From assembly GCF_001887355.1 (NCBI RefSeq), contig NZ_MPIN01000013.1:130409-194408 (forward strand): 64,000 bases of DNA, given 5' to 3'. Below, in pieces: positions 9,215-18,769 of the stretch (its first letter is position 1; each line of letters begins with the position of its first letter). The position numbers and the translations under genes were made by a program. The DNA is from Cystobacter ferrugineus. Lineage in GTDB: Bacteria > Myxococcota > Myxococcia > Myxococcales > Myxococcaceae. The notes below the pieces were generated by a model. It was not told the origin of the DNA, did no database searches, and saw only the letters and a program-made list of their open reading frames with translations.

Positions 9215-9574
9215 CTACCCCATGCGTTGCTCATCGTCCGGTGGCACGCGGGGCGGCATCAGCGCCGCACGCCAACGTGCCAGGGCGGTATGCGTCTCGT
9301 GGGACGGGAGAACCGCGGCGACCCGGCGCGCGGGCCGGGGCTCGTGCCGTGGCTGCATCCTCCACCGTCTCGCCGCCGCGGCCGTCCAGCGCTCCAGGCT
9401 ACCCGAACGCAGTCCGGGCAGCTCCGCCTTCTCGACCAGTGTCGGGCGAGGTGGGTCCTCGACCTCCAGGGCCTGGGTGCACCGCTGCCAGAGCCCCGCC
9501 TGGACGAGCACGGAGGGCTGCTGGAGCGACAGCAGGGCGCAGAGCCAAAGCTGGAGGAACGGAATCCGACGCAA
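9215..9574 (-). CDS. Small secreted protein of unknown function
   Basis: A 119-residue protein that I do not recognise. The N-terminus MRRIPFLQLWLCALLSLQQ is a typical signal peptide: two Arg, then a Leu-rich core. The third codon position is nearly always G or C across the whole frame on this strand, as in neighbouring genes, which supports real coding. The start is a TTG at 9574 with a weak ribosome site, so the exact start is uncertain. The mature part is Arg-, Ala- and Pro-rich. It lies 136 bases upstream of the SulP gene and is divergent from the kinase gene. Confidence 0.5.
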   Translation of the reverse strand: MRRIPFLQLWLCALLSLQQPSVLVQAGLWQRCTQALEVEDPPRPTLVEKAELPGLRSGSLERWTAAAARRWRMQPRHEPRPARRVAAVLPSHETHTALARWRAALMPPRVPPDDEQRMG

Positions 9575-9735
9575 GGTGCCTAATCTAACCTGTTTGGGTG
9601 ACGCGGTGCATCCCTAATTCAAATTCATTTGAGCCCATGCAACTTCGGCGTGAAGTGCTGGATTCCAGGTTCATACTGACAAATTTACCAGTCAAGTGAA
9701 ACGAGACAGATGTGTAAAAACGGACGCTCCCTCGT

Positions 9736-9741
9736 TATAGT
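9736..9741 (+). promoter_or_regulatory. Candidate -10 box for the PhnD-domain kinase gene
   Basis: The gap 9575-9828 is AT-rich in its middle (9600-9745). TATAGT at 9736-9741 matches the -10 consensus at five of six bases; the best -35 at 17 bases, TGTAAA (9713-9718), is poor, so activation may be needed. A strong AGGAGG (9813-9818) precedes the start codon. Confidence 0.35.
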
Positions 9742-9828
9742 AGGATGCGACGTGGAAGGTCACCCCGGAGGGCCGCGAAGGGTGTATCCGTGGACTCCAC
9801 CGGCGATCCTTCAGGAGGACCGAACAAC

Positions 9829-12048
9829 GTGATGCCGTCGCCCAGGCCCATTCGCTTCCTGCTCTACCCGGCGCTCGGGGAGGTGCGGGAGCACGTTCGC
9901 GTCGAGCTGTTCGGCCGGACCTTGTCCGAGCAATTGGGACGTCCCGTGGTGATGGAGCTGTCGTCCTCCTATGAGTTGCTGGAGGCCGAGCTGCAACGGG
10001 GACAGGTGGACATGGTGTGGGCCACGGCCGAGCAATGTGACGCCTACGAGCCGCGGGCTCGGGCGGTGCTGCGGGCGGTGCGCTCGGGGAGCTGGCACTA
10101 CCATGCGGCCCTGGTGTGCCGCGCGGATGCGCCGCTCACGCTCGAGACGCTGCGGGGCCAGCGCGCCGCGTGGGTGGCTCCTCACTCCACGGGGGGACAC
10201 CTGCTGCCCGTGCGCTTCCTGGCCCAGCGGGGCCTGTCCCCGGACTCGCTCTTCCGCGAGCAGTGCTTCGTGGGCACCTACCGCCGGGCGCTCCAGGCGG
10301 TGCTCGCGGGCGAGGCGGACGTGGCGTCCGTGTTCGCCAGCCACTCCAACGAGCACGCCATCCGCGCCACCCTGGGGGCCTTCCTCGGCCCCGAGCATGC
10401 GCGGCTCGTTCCGTTCCTCTACACCGAGCCCGTCCTGGCCGATGGCATCATCCTCACCCCGCGGCTGTCCGAGGCGGAGGCCCAGGCGATCGTCGCCGTG
10501 CTCACGCGGATGAACGTCGATGGCTCGGGCCTGGAGATGTTGATGGGGCCCTTCCGGGTGGAGGGCTTCGTCCTTCCGTCCGAGGCGGAGCGCTCGCCCA
10601 CCGCGAGCCGGCCGATGCTCGGCGCCGAGTACCTCGTGGCGGAGCTGGACGCGCGGGAGCGCTGCCACCGGGTGTGGGCGCCCGCGGGCCGGGCCTTCGG
10701 CCGGGACATCACCGGCGCCGACGGGCGCACGCTGCCGGAGCTGCTGGGTCAGGAGGCGAGCGATCCCCTGCTGTCCCTGGCCCGCACGGTGCGCCAGCGC
10801 GGCCTGGGCGGACGGTTGGACTACCGGCTGGACGTGGGTGGGGAGCAGCGCTGGTACGTGGCGGAAATCACCCCCTGCGTTTCCCAGGAAGGCGCGGCCG
10901 GGGCCCACCTCGGGCTGCTGGTGCGCGACGTCTCGGGAATGCGCGCCCTGGAAGAGCCCATCTACCGCCTGGCCTCCTTTCCTCTGCTGCATCCCGAGCC
11001 TCTGCTGGAACTGAGCCAGCAAGGCGAGCTGCGCTACGCCAACGCGGCCACGTACTCGGCCTTCCCGGAGCTGCTGGAGCAGCAGGCGCAGCACCCGATC
11101 ATCCAGGCCGCGCTGCAGTGGGCCTGGCGTGACGCGTCCGCGGGCGAGCCCATGCCCACGGTGCAGCTTCGCGGCCGCGACTGGGAGCTCACGGTGTTGC
11201 GGATGAGCGATCCCCCCGGCCTGCGGATGTTCGCGCGCGACGTGACGCTGCGCAAGCAGATGGAGGCGCGGCTGCTCCAGGCGGATCGGCTCTCGGCGCT
11301 GGGCTCGCTGGCGGCGGCGGTGGGGCACGAGATGAACAACCCGCTGGCCTTCATGCTGGCCAACCTCTCCTTCGCGCGCGAGGAGCTGGAGCGGCTCGGC
11401 CAGTTGCCCCGCCTGCGCGGCGAGGCGGGGCAGGCGTTGGACGACGTGCTGGAGGCCCTGTCCGAGACGGTGCAGGGCGCGCTGCGCCTCAAGCACATCG
11501 TGCAGGACCTGCGCACGCTCTCACGCAAGCCGCCGGAGCACCGGGCGCGCGTGGACGTGCGGCCGGTGCTGGACAACGCGCTGAAGCTGGTGCGCGGCGA
11601 GCTGGTGGCCCGGGCGCGGCTGGAGCGCGACTTCCACGAGGTGCCGCCCGTGGACGCGGACGAGGCCCGGCTCAGCCAGCTCTTCCTCAACCTGCTGCTC
11701 AACGCGGTGCAGGCCATGGACGTGGAGAACTGCGCGCGCAACGTGCTGCGCGTGGCCGTCTACACGGGTGAGGAAGGCGAGGTGGTGGTGGAGGTCCAGG
11801 ACTCGGGCCGGGGCCTGCCCCCCGAGGCGCTCTCGCGCATCTTCGAGCCCGTCGTCACCGCGCGCGCCCCGCACACCGGGCTGGGCCTGTCGGTGAGTCA
11901 CGCCATCGTCACCAGCCTGGGCGGCACGCTGCGCGCCGAGAGCCACGAGGGCCGCGGCACGCTGCTCACCCTCACGCTGCCCGAGGCCGGAGAACAGCCC
12001 TGGCCCCGCTCGGAACCAGACGCCTCCCTGGCGCTGCTCGCCGGGTAG
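9829..12048 (+). CDS. Soluble histidine kinase with a PhnD-like substrate-binding domain as sensor
   Basis: A 739-residue orphan kinase. Residues about 5-260 resemble a periplasmic phosphonate/phosphate-binding protein (PhnD fold): strand IRFLLYP, ELEAELQRGQVDMVWAT, and a second lobe VGTYRRALQAVLAGEADVAS. A PAS-like middle region follows (about 290-490), then HisKA with GHEMNNP (phosphoacceptor His500), N-box near 621 and the DSGRGLP and GLGLS ATP-lid motifs. No signal peptide or transmembrane helix is visible, so the binding-protein domain should sit in the cytoplasm. The GTG at 9829 is 10 bases after AGGAGG; the ATG at 9832 is equally possible. No response regulator gene adjoins it. Confidence 0.82.
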   Translation: MMPSPRPIRFLLYPALGEVREHVRVELFGRTLSEQLGRPVVMELSSSYELLEAELQRGQVDMVWATAEQCDAYEPRARAVLRAVRSGSWHYHAALVCRADAPLTLETLRGQRAAWVAPHSTGGHLLPVRFLAQRGLSPDSLFREQCFVGTYRRALQAVLAGEADVASVFASHSNEHAIRATLGAFLGPEHARLVPFLYTEPVLADGIILTPRLSEAEAQAIVAVLTRMNVDGSGLEMLMGPFRVEGFVLPSEAERSPTASRPMLGAEYLVAELDARERCHRVWAPAGRAFGRDITGADGRTLPELLGQEASDPLLSLARTVRQRGLGGRLDYRLDVGGEQRWYVAEITPCVSQEGAAGAHLGLLVRDVSGMRALEEPIYRLASFPLLHPEPLLELSQQGELRYANAATYSAFPELLEQQAQHPIIQAALQWAWRDASAGEPMPTVQLRGRDWELTVLRMSDPPGLRMFARDVTLRKQMEARLLQADRLSALGSLAAAVGHEMNNPLAFMLANLSFAREELERLGQLPRLRGEAGQALDDVLEALSETVQGALRLKHIVQDLRTLSRKPPEHRARVDVRPVLDNALKLVRGELVARARLERDFHEVPPVDADEARLSQLFLNLLLNAVQAMDVENCARNVLRVAVYTGEEGEVVVEVQDSGRGLPPEALSRIFEPVVTARAPHTGLGLSVSHAIVTSLGGTLRAESHEGRGTLLTLTLPEAGEQPWPRSEPDASLALLAG

Positions 12049-12066
12049 GGCGGCGAGCCCGGGGGC

Positions 12067-12687
12067 TCACTCCCAGGAGAACTCCACCTCGTTGTCCAGC
12101 GGCCCCACCTGCCGGCCCCTGACCGCTGCGGTGGAGATGCCCAGCGTGCGGAACAGCCCCATCAACCCGCCCTCGTGGCTGAGGTAGAGCAGGAAGTCGC
12201 GCCGGGTGACGAGCACCCCCCGCCGGCTTCCCGTCCAGTGCACGGACAGCTCCCCGAAGCTCGCCGCCGCCCGGAAGGCCACCGGCATGTTGTTGATGAG
12301 CTGCCGGGGCCCCTCCTTCGTCAGCAGCATGAACGCCTTGCCCACCACCGAGCTGAGGAAGCCGGGCGCGAGCCCCGAGGACATGCGCCGGATGGCGTTG
12401 TCGAACGAGCCGTACTTCTCCTGGAGCATCCACGCCGCCGTGTACTGCAGCCGGAGGTAGTCGCTGACGGGATAGGTGAAGAAGCTCTTGAAGCTCTTCT
12501 CCACGCACTGCGCCTGGCAGCGCGCCATCGCCTCGTCGCCCATCTCCTGGCGCACCGCGTCGAGCAGGTTGTGGAAGGACAATCCCCGCACGGTGTCGGT
12601 GGCCGTCGCCAGTGAGAGCCGCCGTTGCAGCTCCATCTCCGTCCCCAACCCGGACTCACCCTCCGTGGAGATTTGACTCGCCGTCAT
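12067..12687 (-). CDS. DUF2378 (TIGR02265) family protein
   Basis: A 206-residue soluble protein of a paralogous family that is abundant in Myxococcus and relatives and has no known function. Family features seen are the opening RGLSFHNLLDAVRQ, the central WMLQEKYGSFDNAIRRM and the GELSVHWTGSRRG block. The ATG at 12687 follows GGGAGGATCCAGAGG. It converges on the kinase gene, with only 18 bases between the stops, and lies 120 bases after the 376-residue gene on the same strand, so joint transcription with that gene is possible. Useful mainly as a taxonomic marker. Confidence 0.8.
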   Translation of the reverse strand: MTASQISTEGESGLGTEMELQRRLSLATATDTVRGLSFHNLLDAVRQEMGDEAMARCQAQCVEKSFKSFFTYPVSDYLRLQYTAAWMLQEKYGSFDNAIRRMSSGLAPGFLSSVVGKAFMLLTKEGPRQLINNMPVAFRAAASFGELSVHWTGSRRGVLVTRRDFLLYLSHEGGLMGLFRTLGISTAAVRGRQVGPLDNEVEFSWE

Positions 12688-12807
12688 CCTCTGGATCCTC
12701 CCATCGCGCCCAGAGCGGAAGACTCTAGCCGTCATGCACTCCAGAGGACCATACCTTGGAGGAGGATGTGGGTGTCTGACGGGAGGGGGAGGCAGGAGGC
12801 GAGGGCT

Positions 12808-13938
12808 TCACGGGACGAGTGAGGCACGGACTTCGTCGAGGTCTCCGAAGACATAGCGGCCCCGCCGCCGATCCTGGCCCAGCCAGCGTTGGATGAGCGC
12901 GAGGTAGGCCTTGGCCTCGGGCGGGCGGCCGGGTTGGAAGACGAGCTTCACGTGGTTGATCCGCCGCAGGAAGACGGGGAGGGCGTGGGGGCCCAGTGCC
13001 GCGGACAAGCTCCGCAGGTGAGCGGGAAGGGCCTCGGGGCGCGAGCGCAGGTGGAGATGACCCACCCAGTCCAGGAGCGCCCGCCGCTTGGTGGGCAGGC
13101 ACAGGCCCCGCTGCTCGAGCACCTCGAGCAGCGCCGACCAGCGCGCGGTGTCCGCCTCGTGCAGGCTCTCCGCCAGATGGCACTCCACGCCCAGGCGGGG
13201 CTGGACGGTGCCGCCCACATCCAGGCTCAGTGCCAACCGCTCCGCGCGAGGCGCCACCGCTGACAGCAGCGGCTCCCACTCGGCGGGCGTTCCCGGCCAG
13301 CCGGCGCGCTCGAGGTAGCCGGGCAGGGTGTCCAGCGTCAGGCCGTGCAGGCACAGCCGCACCCCCTCGAAGCGGCGCGAGAACATGGCTCCCACGGCCG
13401 ACACCTGGCCTCCGGACGGCAGCGCCTCCAGGCTGGCGACCACCCGCTCCCGGATGGCGGGAGCCAGGGGCTCTCCCCAGAGCAGGGCGAGTGCTTCCTC
13501 CATGACCTCCAGGTCGCGCGTCGCTCCCCGCTCGTACTCAATGAAGAAGGAAGGGATGGGCACCTGCTCGGGCGTCCCCTCGACGTCGAACTCCAGGAAG
13601 ATGTCACCAATCTCCCGTGCGAGCCGAGAGCCCGGCTCGTCCCAGCGCGCGCCGAAGCGCCGCAGGCGCTCCCAGACGGGGTGGGTGAAGCGCGACAGCT
13701 CGAATCCGGGGTCTCCCCGTCCAGCGAGCACCGCGCGGCTGCCATCCGCGGCGAGGAGCCGCACGCCCAGATCCGCCAGTGCCTGGGGCTGACCCAGCCG
13801 GCACTCGAAGCCGGAGGCCGACGCGGGCGGGAGCTGCCGGGCGATCCGCTGGAGATTCCCGAACGCCTCGGGCGAGATGAGCTCGGGTGACAGGTGCGGC
13901 GCGGCGAGTCTCAGGTACGTATCCAATGCATCGATCAT
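12808..13938 (-). CDS. Unknown 376-residue protein of the leader-peptide/toroid locus
   Basis: I do not recognise this family with certainty. The protein is soluble, without signal peptide, and shows alternating helices and paired strands: VRLCLHGLTLDTLPGYL, LALSLDVGGTVQPRLGVECHL, and near the C-terminus INHVKLVFQPGRPPEAKAYL. The spaced strand pairs, the K-L-V-F and E-A-K-A-Y blocks and the size (about 370) recall ABBA-type aromatic prenyltransferases, but this is only a structural impression. The ATG at 13938 follows GAGGGAGGGGGCCC. It lies downstream of the small peptide gene, beyond a strong terminator, so it would be expressed by read-through or from its own weak promoter. Confidence 0.55.
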   Translation of the reverse strand: MIDALDTYLRLAAPHLSPELISPEAFGNLQRIARQLPPASASGFECRLGQPQALADLGVRLLAADGSRAVLAGRGDPGFELSRFTHPVWERLRRFGARWDEPGSRLAREIGDIFLEFDVEGTPEQVPIPSFFIEYERGATRDLEVMEEALALLWGEPLAPAIRERVVASLEALPSGGQVSAVGAMFSRRFEGVRLCLHGLTLDTLPGYLERAGWPGTPAEWEPLLSAVAPRAERLALSLDVGGTVQPRLGVECHLAESLHEADTARWSALLEVLEQRGLCLPTKRRALLDWVGHLHLRSRPEALPAHLRSLSAALGPHALPVFLRRINHVKLVFQPGRPPEAKAYLALIQRWLGQDRRRGRYVFGDLDEVRASLVP

Positions 13939-13980
13939 GGGCCCCCTCCCTCAATGCCTGACAATCCTGGTCGCTTGACG

Positions 13981-14016
13981 AAAAAACGGACGGGCGCGTT
14001 CAGGGCGCCCGTCCGT
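13981..14016 (-). terminator. Strong intrinsic terminator after the small peptide gene
   Basis: Read on the minus strand, a perfect 12-bp stem ACGGACGGGCGC/GCGCCCGTCCGT (13986-13997 with 14005-14016) with a 7-base loop is followed by six T. It lies 27 bases after the peptide stop codon and before the 376-residue gene, so it would keep most transcripts to the peptide alone. Confidence 0.85.
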
Positions 14017-14042
14017 GGGAACGACGAGGTGGCGGGTATGGC

Positions 14043-14165
14043 TTACTGCCAGGCCTGCGTGTTGCTCAATTCCTGTGCCTCGCCGGAGATGAGATCATCC
14101 AGCGCTTCGTCGCTCAGCTCGGTGAGATTGGCAGGCTGCTGCTCGGAGAGGGTCTCGTTGCTCAT
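14043..14165 (-). CDS. Candidate RiPP precursor: 40-residue acidic leader-like peptide
   Basis: A very short gene with a full set of signals: promoter, GAGG seven bases before the ATG at 14165, and an intrinsic terminator. The 40-residue product has nine acidic and no basic residues and no cysteine. Residues 14-28, LTELSDEALDDLISG, look like the helical leader end of ribosomal peptide precursors (compare the common L-S-D-E-x-L-D-x-V-x-G-G pattern). This would leave an 12-residue tail rich in Gln, Ser, Thr with one Trp (ends TQAWQ). It lies between a cyclase-like gene and an unknown enzyme-sized gene on the same strand. A longer GTG start at 14225 is possible but less likely. It could instead be a small regulatory protein. 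Confidence 0.6.
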   Translation of the reverse strand: MSNETLSEQQPANLTELSDEALDDLISGEAQELSNTQAWQ

Positions 14166-14267
14166 GGCATTGCCTCGCTGGGGGGGTAGTTGTCCTGGAT
14201 TGGGGATGAATGTCTGTCCAGGCACGCTCCCGGCGGTCAGTCATTCCTTCCGTCGAAAGCGATTGGA

Positions 14268-14296
14268 AGAATAAAGAGCGGCCAATGAGAAGTCAA
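14268..14296 (-). promoter_or_regulatory. Sigma-70-like promoter of the small peptide gene
   Basis: On the minus strand TTGACT (14291-14296) is followed by a 17-base spacer and TATTCT (14268-14273). Transcription would start near 14261 and leave a leader of about 95 bases before the peptide ATG. The 250-base gap after the cyclase gene is AT-rich here, unlike the rest of the locus. Confidence 0.6.
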
Positions 14297-14414
14297 AGAG
14301 CTCGTCCCTCTTTTTTTGTAAGTCATTGATGACCTCCCCTGGGTCAGAAATCAACCCATCTGGTGCACAGGAAAGACGGGACAGGCGCGCTGTATTGGAT
14401 TGCCATGAGAGCCC

Positions 14415-15488
14415 TCATCCGGGGCGTGGCCCCTCGAGGCAATCCGCCAGGAGCGCCACCACGGTGGCGGTGGTGAAGAGCCGGTTGCGATCCGTGAGCA
14501 CGGGCAACAGGAGGCAGCCCTGGGGATCCTCCCAGGGCGCGTGTTCCTGGGGGCGAGGCATCCGCATGAGGGGGGCGCTGTCCCAGTCCCCCTCGGGCCG
14601 CTGGGTGCGCACCAACCATTGGAGGCCAGAGCGCAGCGCGGCGCCGGAGGGCCCGGGCTCGAGCCGCAGCGTGGCGAGGGCGAGCGCGGTGTCGAACGCC
14701 GTGGACGCGCCCCCGATGCCGTTGCCCCAGCCTCCATCCTCCCGCTGGGTGCCCAACGTCCAGCGCACCGCGCGGGCCACCGCCCCGGACGTGTCCCCCT
14801 CGAGCTGGAGCAGCTCCGCCGCGTGGCGGGTGGTGTACGTCCGGCCATGCCACCAATACGCCTCCCAGAAGCCCTCGGGTGACTGCTGTTGGCGCACCCG
14901 GCGGGCACAGGCCTCGAGCAGGGGCCGGTGGCGCGGCTCTCCCACGGCGTGCAGCACCCGTCCGGCCAGGGCGCTGACGCACAGGTGCACGTCACACCAG
15001 CTACTGCCCGGATAGCTGGCCCAACCGTCCAGGGAGGGCCGCTCGGCGGGGCGGTACGTGCGGAAGCCCTCCTCGGCTTCGTCCCAGTAGCGCAACAACT
15101 GCACGCAGGCCTCGGCGAGCGCCGCCTCGTCGGAGGGCTCGCCGCGGGTGTGCGAGAGGAAGTGCACCACGTTGGCGGTGGAGTCGGCGTCGGCGGGGGT
15201 GGCCAGGCTGAAGCCCCAGCCCCCCTCCTGATGTGCATGTGCCTTCAGCCAGTCACGCGCCCGCCGCAACACGGCTGGGTCCGCGCCTACCCGGGCCAAT
15301 GCCTGTCCGACGTAGGCGGTGACCCACTGTGAGCTGATGACGTCCCGGTCTCCCACCACGAACCGGAAGCGGAAATCCAACCAGCGCCCATCCGCCTTCT
15401 GGGTCTGTTCCAGGGCGCGCCGGGCGCGCGCGAGCGACTCGATGACCGTGGCTTCCAGTTCTGGCTGGTACTGCGGAATGGCTTCCAT
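14415..15488 (-). CDS. Squalene-cyclase/prenyltransferase-repeat toroid protein with a DADS motif
   Basis: A 357-residue soluble alpha/alpha-toroid protein. Repeats with Gly-Trp-Gly are clear: QEGGWGF (87-93), SPEGFWEAYWW, EDGGWGNGIGG and EGDWDSA. The segment 100-106 reads DADSTAN, which lines up with the DxDDTA acid motif of class II terpene cyclases except that the last Asp is Ser. The protein is about half the length of squalene-hopene cyclase, so only one toroid is present. The ATG at 15488 has GGGGGAGG six bases upstream. Its role is unknown. Being next to a leader-like peptide suggests peptide or terpenoid tailoring, and LanC cyclases share the toroid fold. Confidence 0.72.
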   Translation of the reverse strand: MEAIPQYQPELEATVIESLARARRALEQTQKADGRWLDFRFRFVVGDRDVISSQWVTAYVGQALARVGADPAVLRRARDWLKAHAHQEGGWGFSLATPADADSTANVVHFLSHTRGEPSDEAALAEACVQLLRYWDEAEEGFRTYRPAERPSLDGWASYPGSSWCDVHLCVSALAGRVLHAVGEPRHRPLLEACARRVRQQQSPEGFWEAYWWHGRTYTTRHAAELLQLEGDTSGAVARAVRWTLGTQREDGGWGNGIGGASTAFDTALALATLRLEPGPSGAALRSGLQWLVRTQRPEGDWDSAPLMRMPRPQEHAPWEDPQGCLLLPVLTDRNRLFTTATVVALLADCLEGPRPG

Positions 15489-15564
15489 CCGCGTCCTCCC
15501 CCCAGGGTGGCTTCCTCCCTCCAGTATGACTGGCTTCACGTGGCGCCGCGATCTTTTCGATCGG

Positions 15565-16014
15565 TCAGACGCGCTTGACCGCTCCAGCCGTCTGTAGCGG
15601 CACCCCCATGGCCTCCGCGATGAGTCGCAGGTCATGCGCACTGATGGAGAACAGCCCGAAGCGAAGCCGGTAGCCCCAGTTGCGCGCCCCCGCCGAGAAG
15701 TCGAGGGACTCGAGCAGGGGCTGGATCGGCGCGACGCGTGCCGGAAGCCAGGTCACCTCCCGGCGGAATGGATGGAATCCCCCGCCCATGTCGAAGACAT
15801 AGGGCTCTCCGGGCTTCACGATGCCCAGGGCCGTGAAGGCCTGGAGCCTGTCCTTGCCCTGGAACGAGACGGTTGGTGAGTAGTAGATGACCCGGTCCCC
15901 CGGCTGGAGGCGGCGCAGCGGCGCGGCCTTGCCGTGGCAGATCTGCATGAAGCCCGCCTCGCGACCGCGCAGGACGTGCTCGGCCGAGGCCACCGCGATC
16001 CAATTCCGGCTCAT
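15565..16014 (-). CDS. EVE domain protein
   Basis: A 149-residue EVE (YTH/PUA-like) domain protein of the UPF0310 type, a fold that binds modified nucleic-acid bases. Seen are the opening [11 protein letters not shown], the [25 protein letters not shown] block with the conserved G-D-x-x-x-Y-Y-S/T turn, and the closing [18 protein letters not shown]. The ATG at 16014 overlaps the stop of the VOC gene (ATGA), so the two are translationally coupled. The biological substrate is not known. Confidence 0.83.
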   Translation of the reverse strand: MSRNWIAVASAEHVLRGREAGFMQICHGKAAPLRRLQPGDRVIYYSPTVSFQGKDRLQAFTALGIVKPGEPYVFDMGGGFHPFRREVTWLPARVAPIQPLLESLDFSAGARNWGYRLRFGLFSISAHDLRLIAEAMGVPLQTAGAVKRV

Positions 16015-16382
16015 GACACGCTCCGGGCGTAGACCCGGAGGCGGTGGCCGTCGGGATCGATTGCGACGAACGTGTAGCCGAAGTCCATGTCGGTCGGCGC
16101 CTGGAGGATGGTCAGCCCACGCCCACGCCAATCCGTGTGCATTGCACGGACGGTATCGGCATCGGCGACCGCGAAGGCGAGTTCACCGCCGCCGCCCGTC
16201 ACCGTGGCGGCGGGCTCCACCGTGTGTTTCGACCAGAGCCCCAGCTTGCCTCCCGACGACAGGATGAACAAGGCGAAGGTCGGCGAGGACTCGACGGGCG
16301 GCCGTCCCAGCAGACCGGAGTAGAAGGCGGCACTGACGGGCGCGCTGTCGACATAGAGAAGGACGAAATGGGGCTCGGCCAT
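16011..16382 (-). CDS. VOC (glyoxalase/bleomycin-resistance fold) protein
   Basis: A 123-residue single-copy vicinal-oxygen-chelate protein. Two beta-alpha-beta-beta-beta repeats are visible, the first from [11 protein letters not shown] and the second from [12 protein letters not shown] to [15 protein letters not shown], with the characteristic D-P-D-G-H-R-L turn. Substrate unknown; related small VOC proteins act as antibiotic-binding or metabolic dioxygen/isomerase enzymes. The ATG at 16382 follows CGGAGAG. It lies 116 bases downstream of a WYL regulator on the same strand, a frequent arrangement in which the regulator controls the VOC gene. Confidence 0.82.
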   Translation of the reverse strand: MAEPHFVLLYVDSAPVSAAFYSGLLGRPPVESSPTFALFILSSGGKLGLWSKHTVEPAATVTGGGGELAFAVADADTVRAMHTDWRGRGLTILQAPTDMDFGYTFVAIDPDGHRLRVYARSVS

Positions 16383-16498
16383 GGTGACTCTCCGGGGTGA
16401 CGAAAGGGGAAACGTCTTCGCCGCAACGGGAAGAACCCGTCCGGCGAGAACCGTCATAGGAGAGGCCCCTGTCAGATTCTGTCAGCGGCGAGCGGGCG

Positions 16499-17188
16499 CT
16501 ACTGGGGAGGGACGCGCGCGAGCTCCCGCCACTCGCGCAGCAGGGTCTGGCGCCGGCGCGGATAGCGCGTTGGCGAAGGCGTCAGCACGGAGATCCGATC
16601 CGCGCGGAAGTGCCGGAAGCCCTGGCGCAGCTCGCACCAGGCGATGATGACGCGCACGCGGTCGAAGAAGCCGAGCGCGAAGGGCCAGATCGTCCGCGTG
16701 CTCTCGGCCTCCTTGAGATCGCGGTACGTGATGACGAGCTTGCGCTCCGCCCGGATGGCCTGCCGGACAGCTCCCAGGTCCAGCTCTCCGGTCACGAGGG
16801 GCTCACCCGGGCCCACGAGCAGCGTCGAGGACTCGAGGTCATCGCGCAGGTCCGCTGGAAGCACGGCGGCGATCTTGGCCAGCGCGTCTCGCGCGGCGAG
16901 CCCGAGCCGGTCGTCCGCCCGGCGCGTCACCCACCGCGAGCCGAGCACGAGGGCCTCGAGCTCCTCCTCCGAGAACATCAAAGGGGGGAGCATGAAGCCC
17001 GGGCGAAGGATGTACCCGAACCCGGGCTCCCCCTCGATCCCGGCCCCTTGGGCCTGGAGGCTCGCGATGTCGCGGTAGAGCGTGCGCAGGCTGATGCCGA
17101 GCTCGTCGGCGAGCGTCGCGCCGCTCACCGGCCCTCTCTGCCGGCGGAGGAGCTGGAGCAGCTCGAGGAGTCGTTCAGCGCGGGACAC
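16499..17188 (-). CDS. YafY-type transcriptional regulator with WYL domain
   Basis: A 229-residue DNA-binding regulator. Residues 1-55 form a DeoR/HTH_11 winged helix (SGATLADELGISLRTLYRDIASLQ). Residues about 120-229 form the WYL ligand-binding domain, with TYRDLKEAESTRTIWPFALGFF and the helix AWCELRQGFRHFRADRI. I chose the GTG at 17188, nine bases after GGAAGG, because it gives the usual family length; an upstream start adds a Pro-rich tail. It precedes and probably controls the VOC-EVE pair. Confidence 0.83.
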   Translation of the reverse strand: MSRAERLLELLQLLRRQRGPVSGATLADELGISLRTLYRDIASLQAQGAGIEGEPGFGYILRPGFMLPPLMFSEEELEALVLGSRWVTRRADDRLGLAARDALAKIAAVLPADLRDDLESSTLLVGPGEPLVTGELDLGAVRQAIRAERKLVITYRDLKEAESTRTIWPFALGFFDRVRVIIAWCELRQGFRHFRADRISVLTPSPTRYPRRRQTLLREWRELARVPPQ

Positions 17189-17274
17189 GGGGGAACCTTC
17201 CACCAGGGAGAGCCTCGTGGGGACAGGCGGGGGCGCCGGACCGCGCGCCTCCGCCCCCCAGGGCTCCAACCGCT

Positions 17275-18693
<1,419 letters not shown>

Positions 18694-18769
18694 GCGGTTG
18701 CTCCTGCGTGGCGGCAGGGGCCGGATGGGGCGGGGTTGCTCGCCACACCCGGGCCGCGGAAGCCACGAG

